Counted from the first letter of the stretch, positions 19,001 through 27,492 are shown. The stretch: 49,551 nucleotides of DNA from Flammeovirgaceae bacterium (GCA_023251155.1 JAHEZH010000023.1:1-49551), one strand, 5' to 3'. Numbers and translations: made by a program. Notes: generated from the sequence alone by a model not told the origin.

Positions 19001-19288
19001 CACGGGCACGGTGAACACATCGATATTACCATCGTACTGCGCACTGAAAGCAATGCGTTTTCCATCGGGAGAGAAATAAGGATTACTCTCAATGCCTTCA
19101 TCTACGGTGAGTCGGCGTGGCTGCGAACCATCGGCATTGGCTACCCACAGATCTTCGGCATAGATAAAAGCAATGTGCGTAGCACTTACCGAAGGCTGTG
19201 ACAACAGGCGCGTATCTTTCGGGTCGATTGCACGACAGAGCCACGGTGACAAAAGCAAAACAAAAAGAACACTATTTTTTAACTTCAT
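16026..19288 (-). pseudogene. Tricorn-like S41 protease with WD40-type propeller, frameshifted near the 3' end
   Basis: The first frame runs from ATG at 19288 to a stop at 16196 (1030 residues). A signal peptide is present ('FVLLLSPWLCRA'), then repeated TolB/WD-like blades ('FSPDGKRIAF', 'WSPDSKKISFVD', 'WSSDSKWIAYT'), a Lys/Glu-rich linker, a C1 helical domain, a PDZ-like region and the S41 peptidase domain. The nucleophile is Ser975 in 'DETAGSGGDMLP'. The reading frame then breaks at 16217-16218, and the conserved tail ('VGVPPDIEVEQWPADVIKG') continues in another frame to 16026. Inserting one G after the Trp codon would join them. The active site is upstream of the break, so this is either a recent frameshift or a sequencing or assembly error in a G run. 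Full-length members degrade peptides in the periplasm. Confidence 0.88.
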
Positions 19289-19407
19289 ACCTGGAGGATT
19301 AGATGGAGTAATGTATTTCCATTCAATATAATAAAAGATGAAGAACAAAAGAGAATAGCCGAACCTACGCCTGTGCCATTTCGCTTTTCATGCTGACTGG
19401 TTTTTGG

Positions 19408-19415
19408 TAACTTTC
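19408..19415 (+). promoter_or_regulatory. -7-like element TAACTTTC immediately before the start codon
   Basis: TAACTTTC ends four bases before the ATG at 19420, so a transcript started from it would have almost no leader. The final C deviates from the TAnnTTTG consensus. Confidence 0.3.
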
Positions 19416-19419
19416 GGTG

Positions 19420-20880
19420 ATGAGAAACAGGCTCCCCATTTGTTTTTTGGCGACACTGATACTATTCATTACTCAGGTTCGTGCACAGATTAAAGTGAGT
19501 GACAATCAACGTTTCCTGCAGCGCACAGATGGCAAACCGTTCTTCTGGCTGGGCGATACCGATTGGGAATTATTCCATCGCCTGACACGTGAAGAAGCCG
19601 ATGAACTTCTGGAGACCAGAAAACAGCAGGGCTTTAATGTGATTCATACAGTAGCACTGGCCGAGATGAATGGGCTGCATGTACCCAATCGCTATGGCGA
19701 TTTACCGTTGATCAATGATGACCCCTCTCAACTTTCCGTTACCCCCGGAAATAACCCTGATGACAGCAATGAATACGATTATTGGGACCATGTGGATTAT
19801 ATCATCAATAAAGCAGCGGAGAAAAATGTATATATCGGCTTGCTGCCTACGTGGGGAGATAAGGTGGCTCACCTGTGGGGTGATGGACCTATTGTATTCA
19901 ATGAGAAAAATGCCGCCACGTATGCACGTACATTAGCTGAGCGTTACGGTAAAAAATGGAATGTGATCTGGATACTGGGTGGCGACCGGCCTGTACAATA
20001 TACCTACACATCGAATGGTACAGAAAAGCAATACGATGACCGCGCAGTATGGAATGCGATGGCCCGTGCGATCGAAGAAGAATCAGGTAAAAGTGCATTC
20101 ATCACTTACCATCCATCGGGAGGCACACACTCTAACATAAAGGTGATGCACCAGGAGCCATGGCTCGATATGAATGCGTTTCAATCAGGACATGGAGCGC
20201 GTGAATACGATGCCTGGAATTGGATTGCTGCAGACCTGACTTTACTACCCACCAAACCCGTGCTGGATATGGAACCCTGCTATGAAGATCATCCCGTTAA
20301 CCCATGGGATGGAAAGTGGACACGAAAAGAACGAGGCTATTTCACCGCCTACGATGTTCGCGCCCGGATCTACCGCGAGGTACTGGCCGGTGCATGTGGT
20401 GTTACCTATGGTCATCATTCCGTGTGGCAGTTTCTGAATAAAGCGCTGTACGAGACCATTCATACGGGAGATACCTTGATCTCATGGCAAGCTGCGTTGC
20501 ACTCCGAAGGAGCGGAACAAATGAAGTACCTGAAAAAACTGGTGTTATCCCGCCCCTACTTCTCACGCATTGCCGACCAGAGCCTGATTCTCTCTGAAAA
20601 GGGAAGCAATTACATCGATCTGATCTATGCAGCAAGAGATGAAAATAAAACCTATGCGATGATCTATCTTCCACAAAACAAACCGGTATCCATTGATGTC
20701 TCCAAAATAAACGGATCCGTAAAAAACAGCTGGTGGTTTGATCCCGGTTCAGGAAAAACATATAACGGTCAAACCATAAAACACAAAACCACGCACACCT
20801 TTACGCCCCCTGCCAATGGAAATGATTGGGTGCTGATCATTGATGACGCATCTGAAAAATACGTTTCACCTGAATACTGA
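19420..20880 (+). CDS. DUF4038 glycoside-hydrolase-like protein (GH140/apiosidase type)
   Basis: A 486-residue secreted protein with a signal peptide at about residues 1-22 ('LATLILFITQVRAQ'). The TIM-barrel-like DUF4038 domain carries 'GKPFFWLGDTDWELFHRL', 'QGFNVIHTVAL', 'WNVIWILGGDRP', 'NAFQSGHG' and 'PVLDMEPCYED'; the Asp and Glu in the last two areas are candidate catalytic acids. The C-terminal approximately 90 residues form a beta-sandwich of the 'putative collagen-binding' type ('SWWFDPGSGKTYNG'). Characterised relatives cleave apiosyl bonds in plant pectin; the actual substrate is unknown. ATG at 19420 is chosen over the overlapping GTG at 19417. The next gene follows after 3 bases. 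Confidence 0.9.
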   Translation: MRNRLPICFLATLILFITQVRAQIKVSDNQRFLQRTDGKPFFWLGDTDWELFHRLTREEADELLETRKQQGFNVIHTVALAEMNGLHVPNRYGDLPLINDDPSQLSVTPGNNPDDSNEYDYWDHVDYIINKAAEKNVYIGLLPTWGDKVAHLWGDGPIVFNEKNAATYARTLAERYGKKWNVIWILGGDRPVQYTYTSNGTEKQYDDRAVWNAMARAIEEESGKSAFITYHPSGGTHSNIKVMHQEPWLDMNAFQSGHGAREYDAWNWIAADLTLLPTKPVLDMEPCYEDHPVNPWDGKWTRKERGYFTAYDVRARIYREVLAGACGVTYGHHSVWQFLNKALYETIHTGDTLISWQAALHSEGAEQMKYLKKLVLSRPYFSRIADQSLILSEKGSNYIDLIYAARDENKTYAMIYLPQNKPVSIDVSKINGSVKNSWWFDPGSGKTYNGQTIKHKTTHTFTPPANGNDWVLIIDDASEKYVSPEY

Positions 20881-20883
20881 TCT

Positions 20884-21390
20884 ATGGCCAGCATCCAATT
20901 CAAAACTAAAATGGGCCGTCTCGATTCATTAAAGCTGAATTACCTGGAAGTGCCGGCATCGGTAGTAAAAAAACTGGGAGGCATTAGCAAACAACGCTTG
21001 CTATGTACTGTGAATACGGTAACCTGGCAATGTGGATTAGTTGCGTTGAGTAAAGGTGCCGGATACATTAATCTTAATAAAAATCTAATCACCCGGCTGG
21101 GTATCCAAAAAGAAGATGTGATTACGGTTTCACTTCAACCGGACGAGAGCAAATATGGCATGAAGATGCCTGCCGAATTAAAAGAACTTCTGGATCAGGA
21201 TAAAGAGGGAAACAAACGCTACCACGCCCTGGTAGCCGGTAAGCAGCGTTACATCATCTATTATGTGCAGCAGGTAAAAAGCACTCAGCTGCGTGTAGAG
21301 CGCGCCATTCTGCTGATTGAGAACCTGAAGAAACTTCCGAAAGGAAAAGAGAGTTATAAAGGATTGTTTGGCATATCTTCTTCCAAATGA
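20884..21390 (+). CDS. DUF1905 / YdeI-OmpD-associated-like protein
   Basis: A 168-residue cytoplasmic protein. The N-terminal half forms the DUF1905 beta-barrel pattern ('YLEVPASVVKKLGG', 'RLLCTVNTVTWQCGLVALSKG', 'GIQKEDVITVSL'). The C-terminal half has the YdeI/OmpD-associated helical block ('KRYHALVAGKQRYIIYYV', 'ERAILLIENLKKLPKGK'). The biochemical role of this family is unsettled; some members were linked to bacteriocin protection. It starts 3 bases after the DUF4038 gene, so the two are co-transcribed, although no functional link is evident. Confidence 0.82.
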   Translation: MASIQFKTKMGRLDSLKLNYLEVPASVVKKLGGISKQRLLCTVNTVTWQCGLVALSKGAGYINLNKNLITRLGIQKEDVITVSLQPDESKYGMKMPAELKELLDQDKEGNKRYHALVAGKQRYIIYYVQQVKSTQLRVERAILLIENLKKLPKGKESYKGLFGISSSK

Positions 21391-21428
21391 AAATGATAAA
21401 TCTTTTAAAATAAAATTTATTTTTACGA

Positions 21429-22259
21429 ATGCTTCGATTGCTCATTCTTTTCTCCCTTTTCATCTTCTCCCTCTCCACTGCTCACGCACAACAAAACCCC
21501 GTACTCGACAAAAACATTTCTTTTGCTGCACTCAGCAAAAAGAAAGCAGAACGCACCGTATCATGGACTAATCCGGATGGATCATCGGAAACATTAAACC
21601 TCATTGAGATGGCCATACCGGTGAATGAAAAACTGACCACCGAGTTCAATAAAAATAATTACGGTATTGCATCGCCCTGGCTCACACCAAAAATGATTGT
21701 ACTTCACTCGATGGATCTGGGCTCCCTGAAGGAAAGCCTCGAGCAATCGTCATTACTTCACGATCGCATTCCTGAAAGCTGGGGCCTTCTTTCCAAAGCA
21801 GGCAAGCTGCCCAATGGTGCACACTTTATGGTAGACAAAGACGGCACCATTTATTGCCTGACACCCCCCATGGCACGAAACAAAAAAAAGGTGGACTATA
21901 CTTCTCCTGCACATCGCTGGTATGTAAAGCGCCACCAGGATGGAAACCCGTGTGCCATAGGTATCGAAAACGTCACTGATGCGAATGGAGATTATACCGA
22001 TTTAACTGCTGAACAAGTAGAAGCGAACTCAAAACTGGTGCGATGGCTAATTCAATTTGAAGAAAACCGAATTGAATATGTAAACAGTCATCATCAGTTC
22101 AATGACGAGAACACATTGAACCACCTGCATAAACTCCTTGAATTGAATTATCAGAACAAACCATTCAGAACTACCGGGAGAAAAGACATTGGGGATGACA
22201 AGCTCACTGACATTCTGCTTCAGGTTAAATTGTCGGGGTATACGATTTCCTCTTTCTGA
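21429..22259 (+). CDS. Secreted N-acetylmuramoyl-L-alanine amidase-like protein (Amidase_2 fold)
   Basis: A 276-residue protein with a clear signal peptide (about 1-20, 'ILFSLFIFSLSTAHAQ'). The amidase fold is recognised from the first metal ligand in 'MIVLHSMDLGS', the substrate-loop region 'NGAHFMVDKDGTIYCL', 'CAIGIENV' and the late 'VNSHHQFND' containing the second histidine ligand. Such enzymes cleave the amide bond between muramic acid and the stem peptide. The catalytic pattern is divergent from the classic T7 lysozyme type, so some chance of a non-canonical substrate remains. It lies 38 bases after the DUF1905 gene, possibly with its own AT-rich promoter. Confidence 0.82.
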   Translation: MLRLLILFSLFIFSLSTAHAQQNPVLDKNISFAALSKKKAERTVSWTNPDGSSETLNLIEMAIPVNEKLTTEFNKNNYGIASPWLTPKMIVLHSMDLGSLKESLEQSSLLHDRIPESWGLLSKAGKLPNGAHFMVDKDGTIYCLTPPMARNKKKVDYTSPAHRWYVKRHQDGNPCAIGIENVTDANGDYTDLTAEQVEANSKLVRWLIQFEENRIEYVNSHHQFNDENTLNHLHKLLELNYQNKPFRTTGRKDIGDDKLTDILLQVKLSGYTISSF

Positions 22260-22285
22260 TTTACCTCACTTTCTCCATTTCATTA

Positions 22286-22293
22286 TATCTTTG
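22286..22293 (+). promoter_or_regulatory. -7 promoter element TATCTTTG adjacent to ATG
   Basis: A perfect TAnnTTTG match whose last base is four bases from the ATG at 22298. Transcription would start at or next to the initiation codon, implying a leaderless mRNA. Confidence 0.5.
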
Positions 22294-22297
22294 AGCG

Positions 22298-23326
22298 ATG
22301 ACTACGTACTGGCTCACCATTCAAGGTATTGTTCAGGAGACCTCTGACACAAAATCGTTTCTGCTGAAAGGAACTACTCAAAAATTGACGTATCAGCCGG
22401 GCCAGTTCCTTACGCTCATCCATCCACTGCACTCTTCAATACGAAGATCCTATTCGTTATCATCACATCCTTTGCTGGATGAGTACATGCGCATTACTGT
22501 GAAACGAATACCTAATGGTGAGTATTCGCGCTGGTTGTTTGATGATGCAAAAGTGGGAGATCAAATCGAGACCATCGGTGCTTCCGGTTTTTTTACTTTT
22601 CCGGAGCAACTTGATGAAAGTACTACCTTGCTTCTGCTGGCGGCAGGAAGCGGCATTACTCCTATTATCTCCCTGCTCAAAGAGGTATTGTATTTTCACC
22701 AGCAACGCATCATTTTTATTAACAGCAACCGGTCACCGGCTGACATTATATTCTATCAGGAGTTATTAAAACTAAAAGAAACGTTTGGAGATCGTCTGCA
22801 TCTTGAGTTGCTGGTGAGCACTAATAAAAATCTTTTACGGGCACGTTTAAGCAAATCGCTGCTTGCCGAATTCATCCATCAACACATTAAAGACCGCACG
22901 AAAACAAGGGTATATCTCTGCGGGCCCCGCGACTACATGCAGATGGCACTGATCACCCTGATCAATGAAAACATCGCACTTGAAAATATTCGCACCGAAA
23001 TTTTCAATACCGAAAAACCAAAAGTAAAAGAACTTCCTGCCGACACAGACAAACACCACGTTACGATCAGCTATCAGGGTAAACGCTTTCAGCTTGCCGT
23101 GCAATATCCTACTACTATTTTACAAGCCGCACAGCTTGAAGGGATAGAATTACCTTACAGTTGTGAAGCCGGAAGATGTGGTACCTGCGCGGCAACGTGT
23201 GTCAGTGGAAAAATCTGGATGTCGCGCAATGAAGTGTTATTGGATAAGGAGACCAGTAAAGGAAGAGTATTAACCTGCACCGGATATGCCATCGGTGGAG
23301 ATGTGGAGCTGGTAATTAAAGGATAA
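22298..23326 (+). CDS. Ferredoxin-NAD(P)H reductase-like flavoprotein with C-terminal 2Fe-2S domain
   Basis: A 342-residue electron-transfer protein. An FAD-binding beta-barrel (about 1-100) has 'RRSYSLSSHP'. The NAD(P)-binding domain (about 105-230) has 'LLAAGSGITPIISLLKEV' and 'VYLCGPRDYM'. A plant-type ferredoxin domain (about 250-342) has cysteines 289, 294, 297 and 327 in a C-x4-C-x2-C-x29-C arrangement. The domain order matches PaaE and Hcr-type reductases, which pass electrons from NAD(P)H to an oxygenase or hydroxylase. No oxygenase component is present nearby. The -7 element lies four bases before the ATG. Confidence 0.94.
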   Translation: MTTYWLTIQGIVQETSDTKSFLLKGTTQKLTYQPGQFLTLIHPLHSSIRRSYSLSSHPLLDEYMRITVKRIPNGEYSRWLFDDAKVGDQIETIGASGFFTFPEQLDESTTLLLLAAGSGITPIISLLKEVLYFHQQRIIFINSNRSPADIIFYQELLKLKETFGDRLHLELLVSTNKNLLRARLSKSLLAEFIHQHIKDRTKTRVYLCGPRDYMQMALITLINENIALENIRTEIFNTEKPKVKELPADTDKHHVTISYQGKRFQLAVQYPTTILQAAQLEGIELPYSCEAGRCGTCAATCVSGKIWMSRNEVLLDKETSKGRVLTCTGYAIGGDVELVIKG

Positions 23327-23659
23327 TACCACTCAAAAGGCTGATCAGAAAAGTCTGGAGGGTTCGCTCTGCCATCGTAAACGACTGCGGTATGTGAAAG
23401 CAAGACCTTTCGTGTATCGACCCTTAACCTACGTTTCGTACTTATCAGAAACGGATAAACCTATTATTTTTCGGATTTAATGAGCCGAATTGCATTTGTT
23501 AATCGATCGAGTGCAGGCAAAATAAATTTCTCCTTTACAGCGCTTGACCGAATTAAAACCACCTGAAAAATTTATCTAAAATAACACCATCATGCAGTTG
23601 CAACCAGTGAGTAACTTGTAGTGTCAAACGGAATCAAAACCCGTTAATACACACACATT
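23327..23659. other. 333-base gap between the reductase gene and the small membrane peptide gene
   Basis: No terminator-like hairpin with a T run follows the reductase gene. The sequence is AT-rich from 23450 on. A possible weak promoter (TTG then TAACTTG about 15 bases later) lies near 23600. Nothing else is supported. Confidence 0.5.
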
Positions 23660-23770
23660 ATGTCAGGTATATCCTTATCAAGGCAGGCAAAGAAAAGAAT
23701 ACTTACCGTTCTTGTCGGATTAGGTATTGCATTGATCATTGCAGGAATGTCAGTAACCGGCAACATCTAA
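23660..23770 (+). CDS. 36-residue single-helix membrane peptide
   Basis: An ATG at 23660 opens a 36-codon frame ending TAA at 23768. The product starts with a basic region ('LSRQAKKR') followed by one hydrophobic helix ('ILTVLVGLGIALIIAGMSV'), so it would insert with the N-terminus in the cytoplasm by the positive-inside rule. The Gly spacing in the helix could support packing against a partner. It lies 13 bases before the next gene, suggesting co-transcription. I cannot name a family. Confidence 0.5.
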   Translation: MSGISLSRQAKKRILTVLVGLGIALIIAGMSVTGNI

Positions 23771-23783
23771 TTGATATTCATCT

Positions 23784-24137
23784 ATGTGGAAATCCATCTC
23801 GCTATCGTATCTCGAATTCAACGACCTGAAACAAACGATTCATGATTTTATCAATGACATCGATAAGCTTCGTCATTTGCAGGCCACAAGTCATACCCCA
23901 TTGATTCTATCACTAAAGAAGGAGTCGAAGTTCCAGGTGATTTTTGCTAAGGAGACTCTTGAAGTGCTCAGTAAAGTGGAAGCACAATTTGTAAAATTCA
24001 AAGATAAGGCAAGCACCGTTACCATGGATATCCACACGCTTGAATCACACGATCTGCTGATGGGCAACAAGGAAACATTTAAGAATAAATTAGCAGCGAA
24101 TGTAGAGAAGCAGAAGGAAGCGCTAACCCTGGTTTAG
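23784..24137 (+). CDS. Small helical protein of unknown function (117 aa)
   Basis: A 117-residue soluble, mainly alpha-helical protein with Lys- and Glu-rich amphipathic segments ('EFNDLKQTIHDFINDIDKL', 'LEVLSKVEAQFVKFKDK', 'LAANVEKQKEAL'). It has no cysteine, signal peptide or recognised motif. It follows the 36-residue peptide gene by 13 bases and converges with the next gene 5 bases away. The normal composition and helix periodicity support a real protein; the function is not known. Confidence 0.62.
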   Translation: MWKSISLSYLEFNDLKQTIHDFINDIDKLRHLQATSHTPLILSLKKESKFQVIFAKETLEVLSKVEAQFVKFKDKASTVTMDIHTLESHDLLMGNKETFKNKLAANVEKQKEALTLV

Positions 24138-24142
24138 CCATT

Positions 24143-24421
24143 CTATTCTTCCCAATCTTCATATCCCTGCATCGAGAGATCCCGGTATTGCTTCTGAAGG
24201 CGGGCATACAAACCTTCTTCTTTTTCGTAACCAACAAATTTAATCAGCTCTTTGCTGGAAGTTTTGGCAGTAACCGGGGGCGTTACGCCACTCACGAGCA
24301 TTCCTGCCTTCCGCATCGCATACGTTTCATTGGCAAACGAATTATCATTCGTTACCTGGCCACACACTTCAAAGGTCTTTTTCGCTTCGTCCTTAATGAT
24401 CAGCCAGTATTTGGTATTCAT
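24143..24421 (-). CDS. Small protein of unknown function (92 aa)
   Basis: A 92-residue cytoplasmic protein beginning 'MNTKYWLIIKDEAKKTFEV', with a single Cys and an acidic C-terminus ('MQGYEDWEE'). The central 'NDNSFANETYAMRKAGM' and the 'LIKFVGYEKEEGLYARLQKQYRDL' helix look protein-like. ATG at 24421 fits the -7 element at 24452-24459. It diverges from the ABC-F gene and converges tightly with the 117-residue gene. Confidence 0.68.
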   Translation of the reverse strand: MNTKYWLIIKDEAKKTFEVCGQVTNDNSFANETYAMRKAGMLVSGVTPPVTAKTSSKELIKFVGYEKEEGLYARLQKQYRDLSMQGYEDWEE

Positions 24422-24451
24422 GATTCGTTTTCTTGAAAGATCGTAGAACTG

Positions 24452-24459
24452 CAAAAATA
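24452..24459 (-). promoter_or_regulatory. -7 promoter element TATTTTTG (minus strand)
   Basis: A perfect TAnnTTTG match about 30 bases before the ATG at 24421, in the divergent region shared with the ABC-F gene. Confidence 0.5.
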
Positions 24460-24525
24460 GACTTAAGATTCACAATTACATCGGTCATCTATCGGTAAAC
24501 AAAAATCTTTATTGAGATTTTTAAC

Positions 24526-24533
24526 TACTTTTG
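24526..24533 (+). promoter_or_regulatory. -7 promoter element TACTTTTG for the ABC-F gene
   Basis: A perfect TAnnTTTG match that would give a leader of roughly 100 bases before the ATG at 24639. A long leader is notable because antibiotic-induced ABC-F genes are often controlled by leader attenuation; no leader peptide or terminator was recognised here. Confidence 0.5.
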
Positions 24534-24638
24534 TAAATACATTCATTATCGTTTCATGTAGCCATTTCTTTTTTCAGAAAAATAAACTCCAGGCTGTAAC
24601 AACTACCTGGACATTATTCACTCTTTAAAAAGAAACAG

Positions 24639-26228
24639 ATGCTTATTCTGCAGGATATGACTTATGTGCATCCCGACAAGGATGCATTATTCACCCATTT
24701 AAATCTCACCATTAATAAACACCAAAAGGTAGCGCTGATCGGCCATAACGGTGCCGGCAAGTCCACGCTGCTAAATCTGCTGGCCGGAAACCTTCATCCG
24801 GAAAGTGGCCTGGTAAGAACGGACGAGAAACCGTATTATCTACCACAGCTCTTTGGTCAGTACGATGGCTTCAGCGTAGCGCGCGCACTCGGCGTAGAAG
24901 ACAAACTACACGCATTAAAAGGAATAATCGATGGAAAGGTAAGCGAAGAAAACCTATCCTTACTGAACGAGGATTGGACAATTGAAGAGCGGTGTATGGA
25001 AGCCCTTGCTCATTGGAAACTTGATACCATTGATCTTCATCAAAAATTAGAGCACCTCAGTGGCGGACAAAAAACAAAAGTCTTCCTTGCAGGAATCCGT
25101 ATCCACCAACCTGATATTCTTTTACTGGATGAACCAAGTAATCATCTGGACATGGAGAGCAGGGAAATTCTTTATGATTTCATCCGCACCACTAACAGTA
25201 CCATGGTGGTGGTGAGTCATGACCGAACGTTATTGAATTTACTTGACACCGTGCTCGAACTTAGTAAACAGGGTATTGCTGTTTATGGTGGCAACTTTGA
25301 TTTCTACGTCAAGCAAAAAAAGACAGAAGCAGAGGCATTAAATCAGGAATTAAAAAGCAGAGAGAAGGAATTGCGCAAAGCAAAAGAGATCGAGCGGGAA
25401 ACGCTGCAACGTCAGCAAAAGCTGGATGCACGAGGAAAAAAGAAACAGGAGAAGGAAGGACTTCCTACGATTTCCATGAATACATTTAAAAACAATGCAG
25501 AGAAGAGCACTTCACGCATTAAGGGCATTCATGAGGAGAGGACGGATGCCATTTCACAAGCGCTGAATAAACTACGAAGTGAATTGCCGGATAGTGATCA
25601 GATGAAGATGGGTTTTGATCACACTCACCTGCATTATGGAAAAATACTCATAAGGGCAACAAATATCAATTTCAGCTATGCTCGCAGTTTGCTCTGGAAA
25701 CAAGGCGTGTCATTGCAAATCACCAGTGGTGAACGGATTGCAATAAAGGGGAGAAATGGTTCCGGGAAAACTACATTATTGAAGATGATGCTCGGTGACC
25801 TTCAGCCCACGTCAGGAGAAATTTCACGCGCAGCCATTAAAACCATTTACATCGATCAGGATTATTCATTCATTCAACATCAGCTCACCGTTTATGAACA
25901 GGCACAGCAGTTCAATACCCGCTTGCTGCACGAGCACGAAATAAAAATCCGGCTTAATCGGTTTCTATTTATAAAAGAATACTGGGACAAACCCTGCAGT
26001 TCGCTGAGCGGTGGTGAACGAATGCGACTTATCCTCTGTTGCCTAACGATAAGTAACAACGCTCCTGACCTGATCGTATTAGACGAGCCAACAAATAATC
26101 TCGACCTGCTGACGATTCAAATTCTGACCGCAGCCATTAACGAATACAAGGGGACACTGGTGGTCATCTCGCACGATAGTCATTTTTTAAATGAAGTACA
26201 GATTGAGCGAGCTATTCATTTACCCTGA
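24639..26228 (+). CDS. ABC-F family ATPase (ribosome-associated type)
   Basis: A 529-residue protein with two ABC nucleotide-binding domains and no membrane segments, as expected for ABC-F proteins acting on the ribosome. Domain 1 has Walker A 'GHNGAGKSTLL', signature 'LSGGQKTKV' and Walker B 'ILLLDEPSNHLD'. A charged linker helix (about 225-300) follows. Domain 2 has 'GRNGSGKTTLL', 'LSGGERMRL' and 'LIVLDEPTNNLDL'. ABC-F members either resolve stalled translation or protect against ribosome-targeting antibiotics; the sequence does not tell which. It is read from its own promoter, divergent to a 92-residue protein gene. Confidence 0.95.
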   Translation: MLILQDMTYVHPDKDALFTHLNLTINKHQKVALIGHNGAGKSTLLNLLAGNLHPESGLVRTDEKPYYLPQLFGQYDGFSVARALGVEDKLHALKGIIDGKVSEENLSLLNEDWTIEERCMEALAHWKLDTIDLHQKLEHLSGGQKTKVFLAGIRIHQPDILLLDEPSNHLDMESREILYDFIRTTNSTMVVVSHDRTLLNLLDTVLELSKQGIAVYGGNFDFYVKQKKTEAEALNQELKSREKELRKAKEIERETLQRQQKLDARGKKKQEKEGLPTISMNTFKNNAEKSTSRIKGIHEERTDAISQALNKLRSELPDSDQMKMGFDHTHLHYGKILIRATNINFSYARSLLWKQGVSLQITSGERIAIKGRNGSGKTTLLKMMLGDLQPTSGEISRAAIKTIYIDQDYSFIQHQLTVYEQAQQFNTRLLHEHEIKIRLNRFLFIKEYWDKPCSSLSGGERMRLILCCLTISNNAPDLIVLDEPTNNLDLLTIQILTAAINEYKGTLVVISHDSHFLNEVQIERAIHLP

Positions 26229-26283
26229 TCTCCTTTTTCTATTAATTACTTCAAACAGATAAGCGGATAAACTATTTTGCGGG

Positions 26284-26742
26284 ATGTTTAGTCGTGAGCA
26301 AGCATCGGGTCTGCGTGAGGAATTCTGGACTACCTTTGGTAAATACATGAGTCCGGTTTATTCTTCCGAAGGAATGAAGATCAGCTGGATCAATTATCAT
26401 ACGGGCGTTAAAGATGTTTATTTCCGTATGAAGGCAGAAAAGAAGACGGCTGTGATTTCTATTTCCATTGAGCATCGTGATGCGGGAATTCAGGAGTTGT
26501 ACTTTGAACAATTTCTTGAATTAAAACAACTACTACACGCAGCCCTTGAGGAAGAATGGACCTGGGAGCTTCACTCTCAGCCTGATGGAAAAAACATAAG
26601 CCGGATTTATAAAGAAATCTCCAACGTCTCCGTGTTCAACAAAGATGACTGGCATGAACTCATCTCTTTCTTCAAACCGAGAATCATCGCACTGGATGGA
26701 TTCTGGGAAGATGCAAAGTATAGCTTTGAAAGCCTGAAGTAA
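26284..26742 (+). CDS. DUF4268 family protein
   Basis: A 152-residue soluble protein matching the DUF4268 pattern: 'FWTTFGKYMSPV', 'INYHTGVKDVYFRM' and 'ISIEHRDAGIQELYFEQF', with the terminal 'LDGFWEDAKYSFESLK'. DUF4268 is also found fused to nucleases and in restriction-like proteins, but here it stands alone and its function is unknown. A TATTTTG element ends four bases before the ATG, a second candidate leaderless arrangement. It is convergent with the next gene, with 6 bases between stops. Confidence 0.85.
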   Translation: MFSREQASGLREEFWTTFGKYMSPVYSSEGMKISWINYHTGVKDVYFRMKAEKKTAVISISIEHRDAGIQELYFEQFLELKQLLHAALEEEWTWELHSQPDGKNISRIYKEISNVSVFNKDDWHELISFFKPRIIALDGFWEDAKYSFESLK

Positions 26743-26748
26743 TTCCAG

Positions 26749-27492
26749 TTAATATCTTCTAAACAGACCCCGCACGCTCCACCACCATCCACGGGGATGG
26801 TACCATCGTGTACTCACCAATCCTCCTACTACCACTCCTTCATTCAATGCCTTTTCGTCTGTAGTTAATCGAACGGTTAGCTCGGATTCAGGCCGATGTA
26901 CATCTACTGCTTTTACACTGTCTATCATTCCGATAAATGAAAATAGCAGTTGTTCAGAAGAAGAAGTGTCTCTTATTTCTAGCTCAAAGCGACCTTCAGC
27001 ATCGGTCACGGTTATCTGATCTGTTCCTTTCCTGATGACGTTAACTCCGGGTATAGGCAAATGGTCATCAGCAGAAAGAACAACTCCTCTTACTTTGATG
27101 TAGGAAAGTGAAGTAGAAATCGTATATCCCTTCAGGATACGATGCTGATTTTGCTGAACGGTATCCGGCTTAATCTTACCTTTTACCTGTGCATTACTCG
27201 GACGTGAACTAAACATAAGCAACGCACTTATTGACACAGCGCGTATCCACGATGACCATGGGTTGGCGGATTGCTCCACCGTATAGGATCTCAATTGTGT
27301 TTGCTTGAAGCGTCCGCAGGTATTGGATGGCTTACTTTTGAAATAGGCTTTTATTCGCTCTTCCTCCCAGTAGGTAAAATCGATCACTTCTTTCTGGCAA
27401 CTGCCACAGAATCCACCCTGGGCGGTGGGCTTAAATGAATTCCAGTCTTCTTGGCAGGGAGCTGGAATGGATAGTTGAATATTTTCCTTCAT
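26749..27492 (-). CDS. Membrane protein with CxxC N-terminal domain and carboxypeptidase-regulatory-like domain
   Basis: A 247-residue protein in three parts. The N-terminal cytoplasmic domain (about 1-65) has conserved 'APCQEDW' and 'GGFCGSCQKEVIDFT' with a further Cys before the membrane, suggesting a metal or disulfide site. One hydrophobic helix is at about 82-98. The C-terminal CarbopepD_reg-like beta-sandwich (about 130-225) has 'VRGVVLSADDHLPIPGVNV' and 'TVTDAEGRFEL'. A Trp/Arg-rich tail ends the protein. This architecture recurs in Bacteroidota and its role is unknown. ATG at 27492 is preferred to a GTG one codon upstream. Confidence 0.85.
   Translation of the reverse strand: MKENIQLSIPAPCQEDWNSFKPTAQGGFCGSCQKEVIDFTYWEEERIKAYFKSKPSNTCGRFKQTQLRSYTVEQSANPWSSWIRAVSISALLMFSSRPSNAQVKGKIKPDTVQQNQHRILKGYTISTSLSYIKVRGVVLSADDHLPIPGVNVIRKGTDQITVTDAEGRFELEIRDTSSSEQLLFSFIGMIDSVKAVDVHRPESELTVRLTTDEKALNEGVVVGGLVSTRWYHPRGWWWSVRGLFRRY

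Noticed and set aside
21403..21424. AT-rich palindrome before the amidase gene
   Set aside because: An A/T-only palindrome of this size is easily expected in AT-rich promoter DNA, and it has no terminator-like GC stem.
26284..26742. DUF4268 protein as part of a defence island
   Set aside because: Although the domain occurs in restriction-like proteins, no nuclease, helicase, methyltransferase or other defence gene is adjacent.
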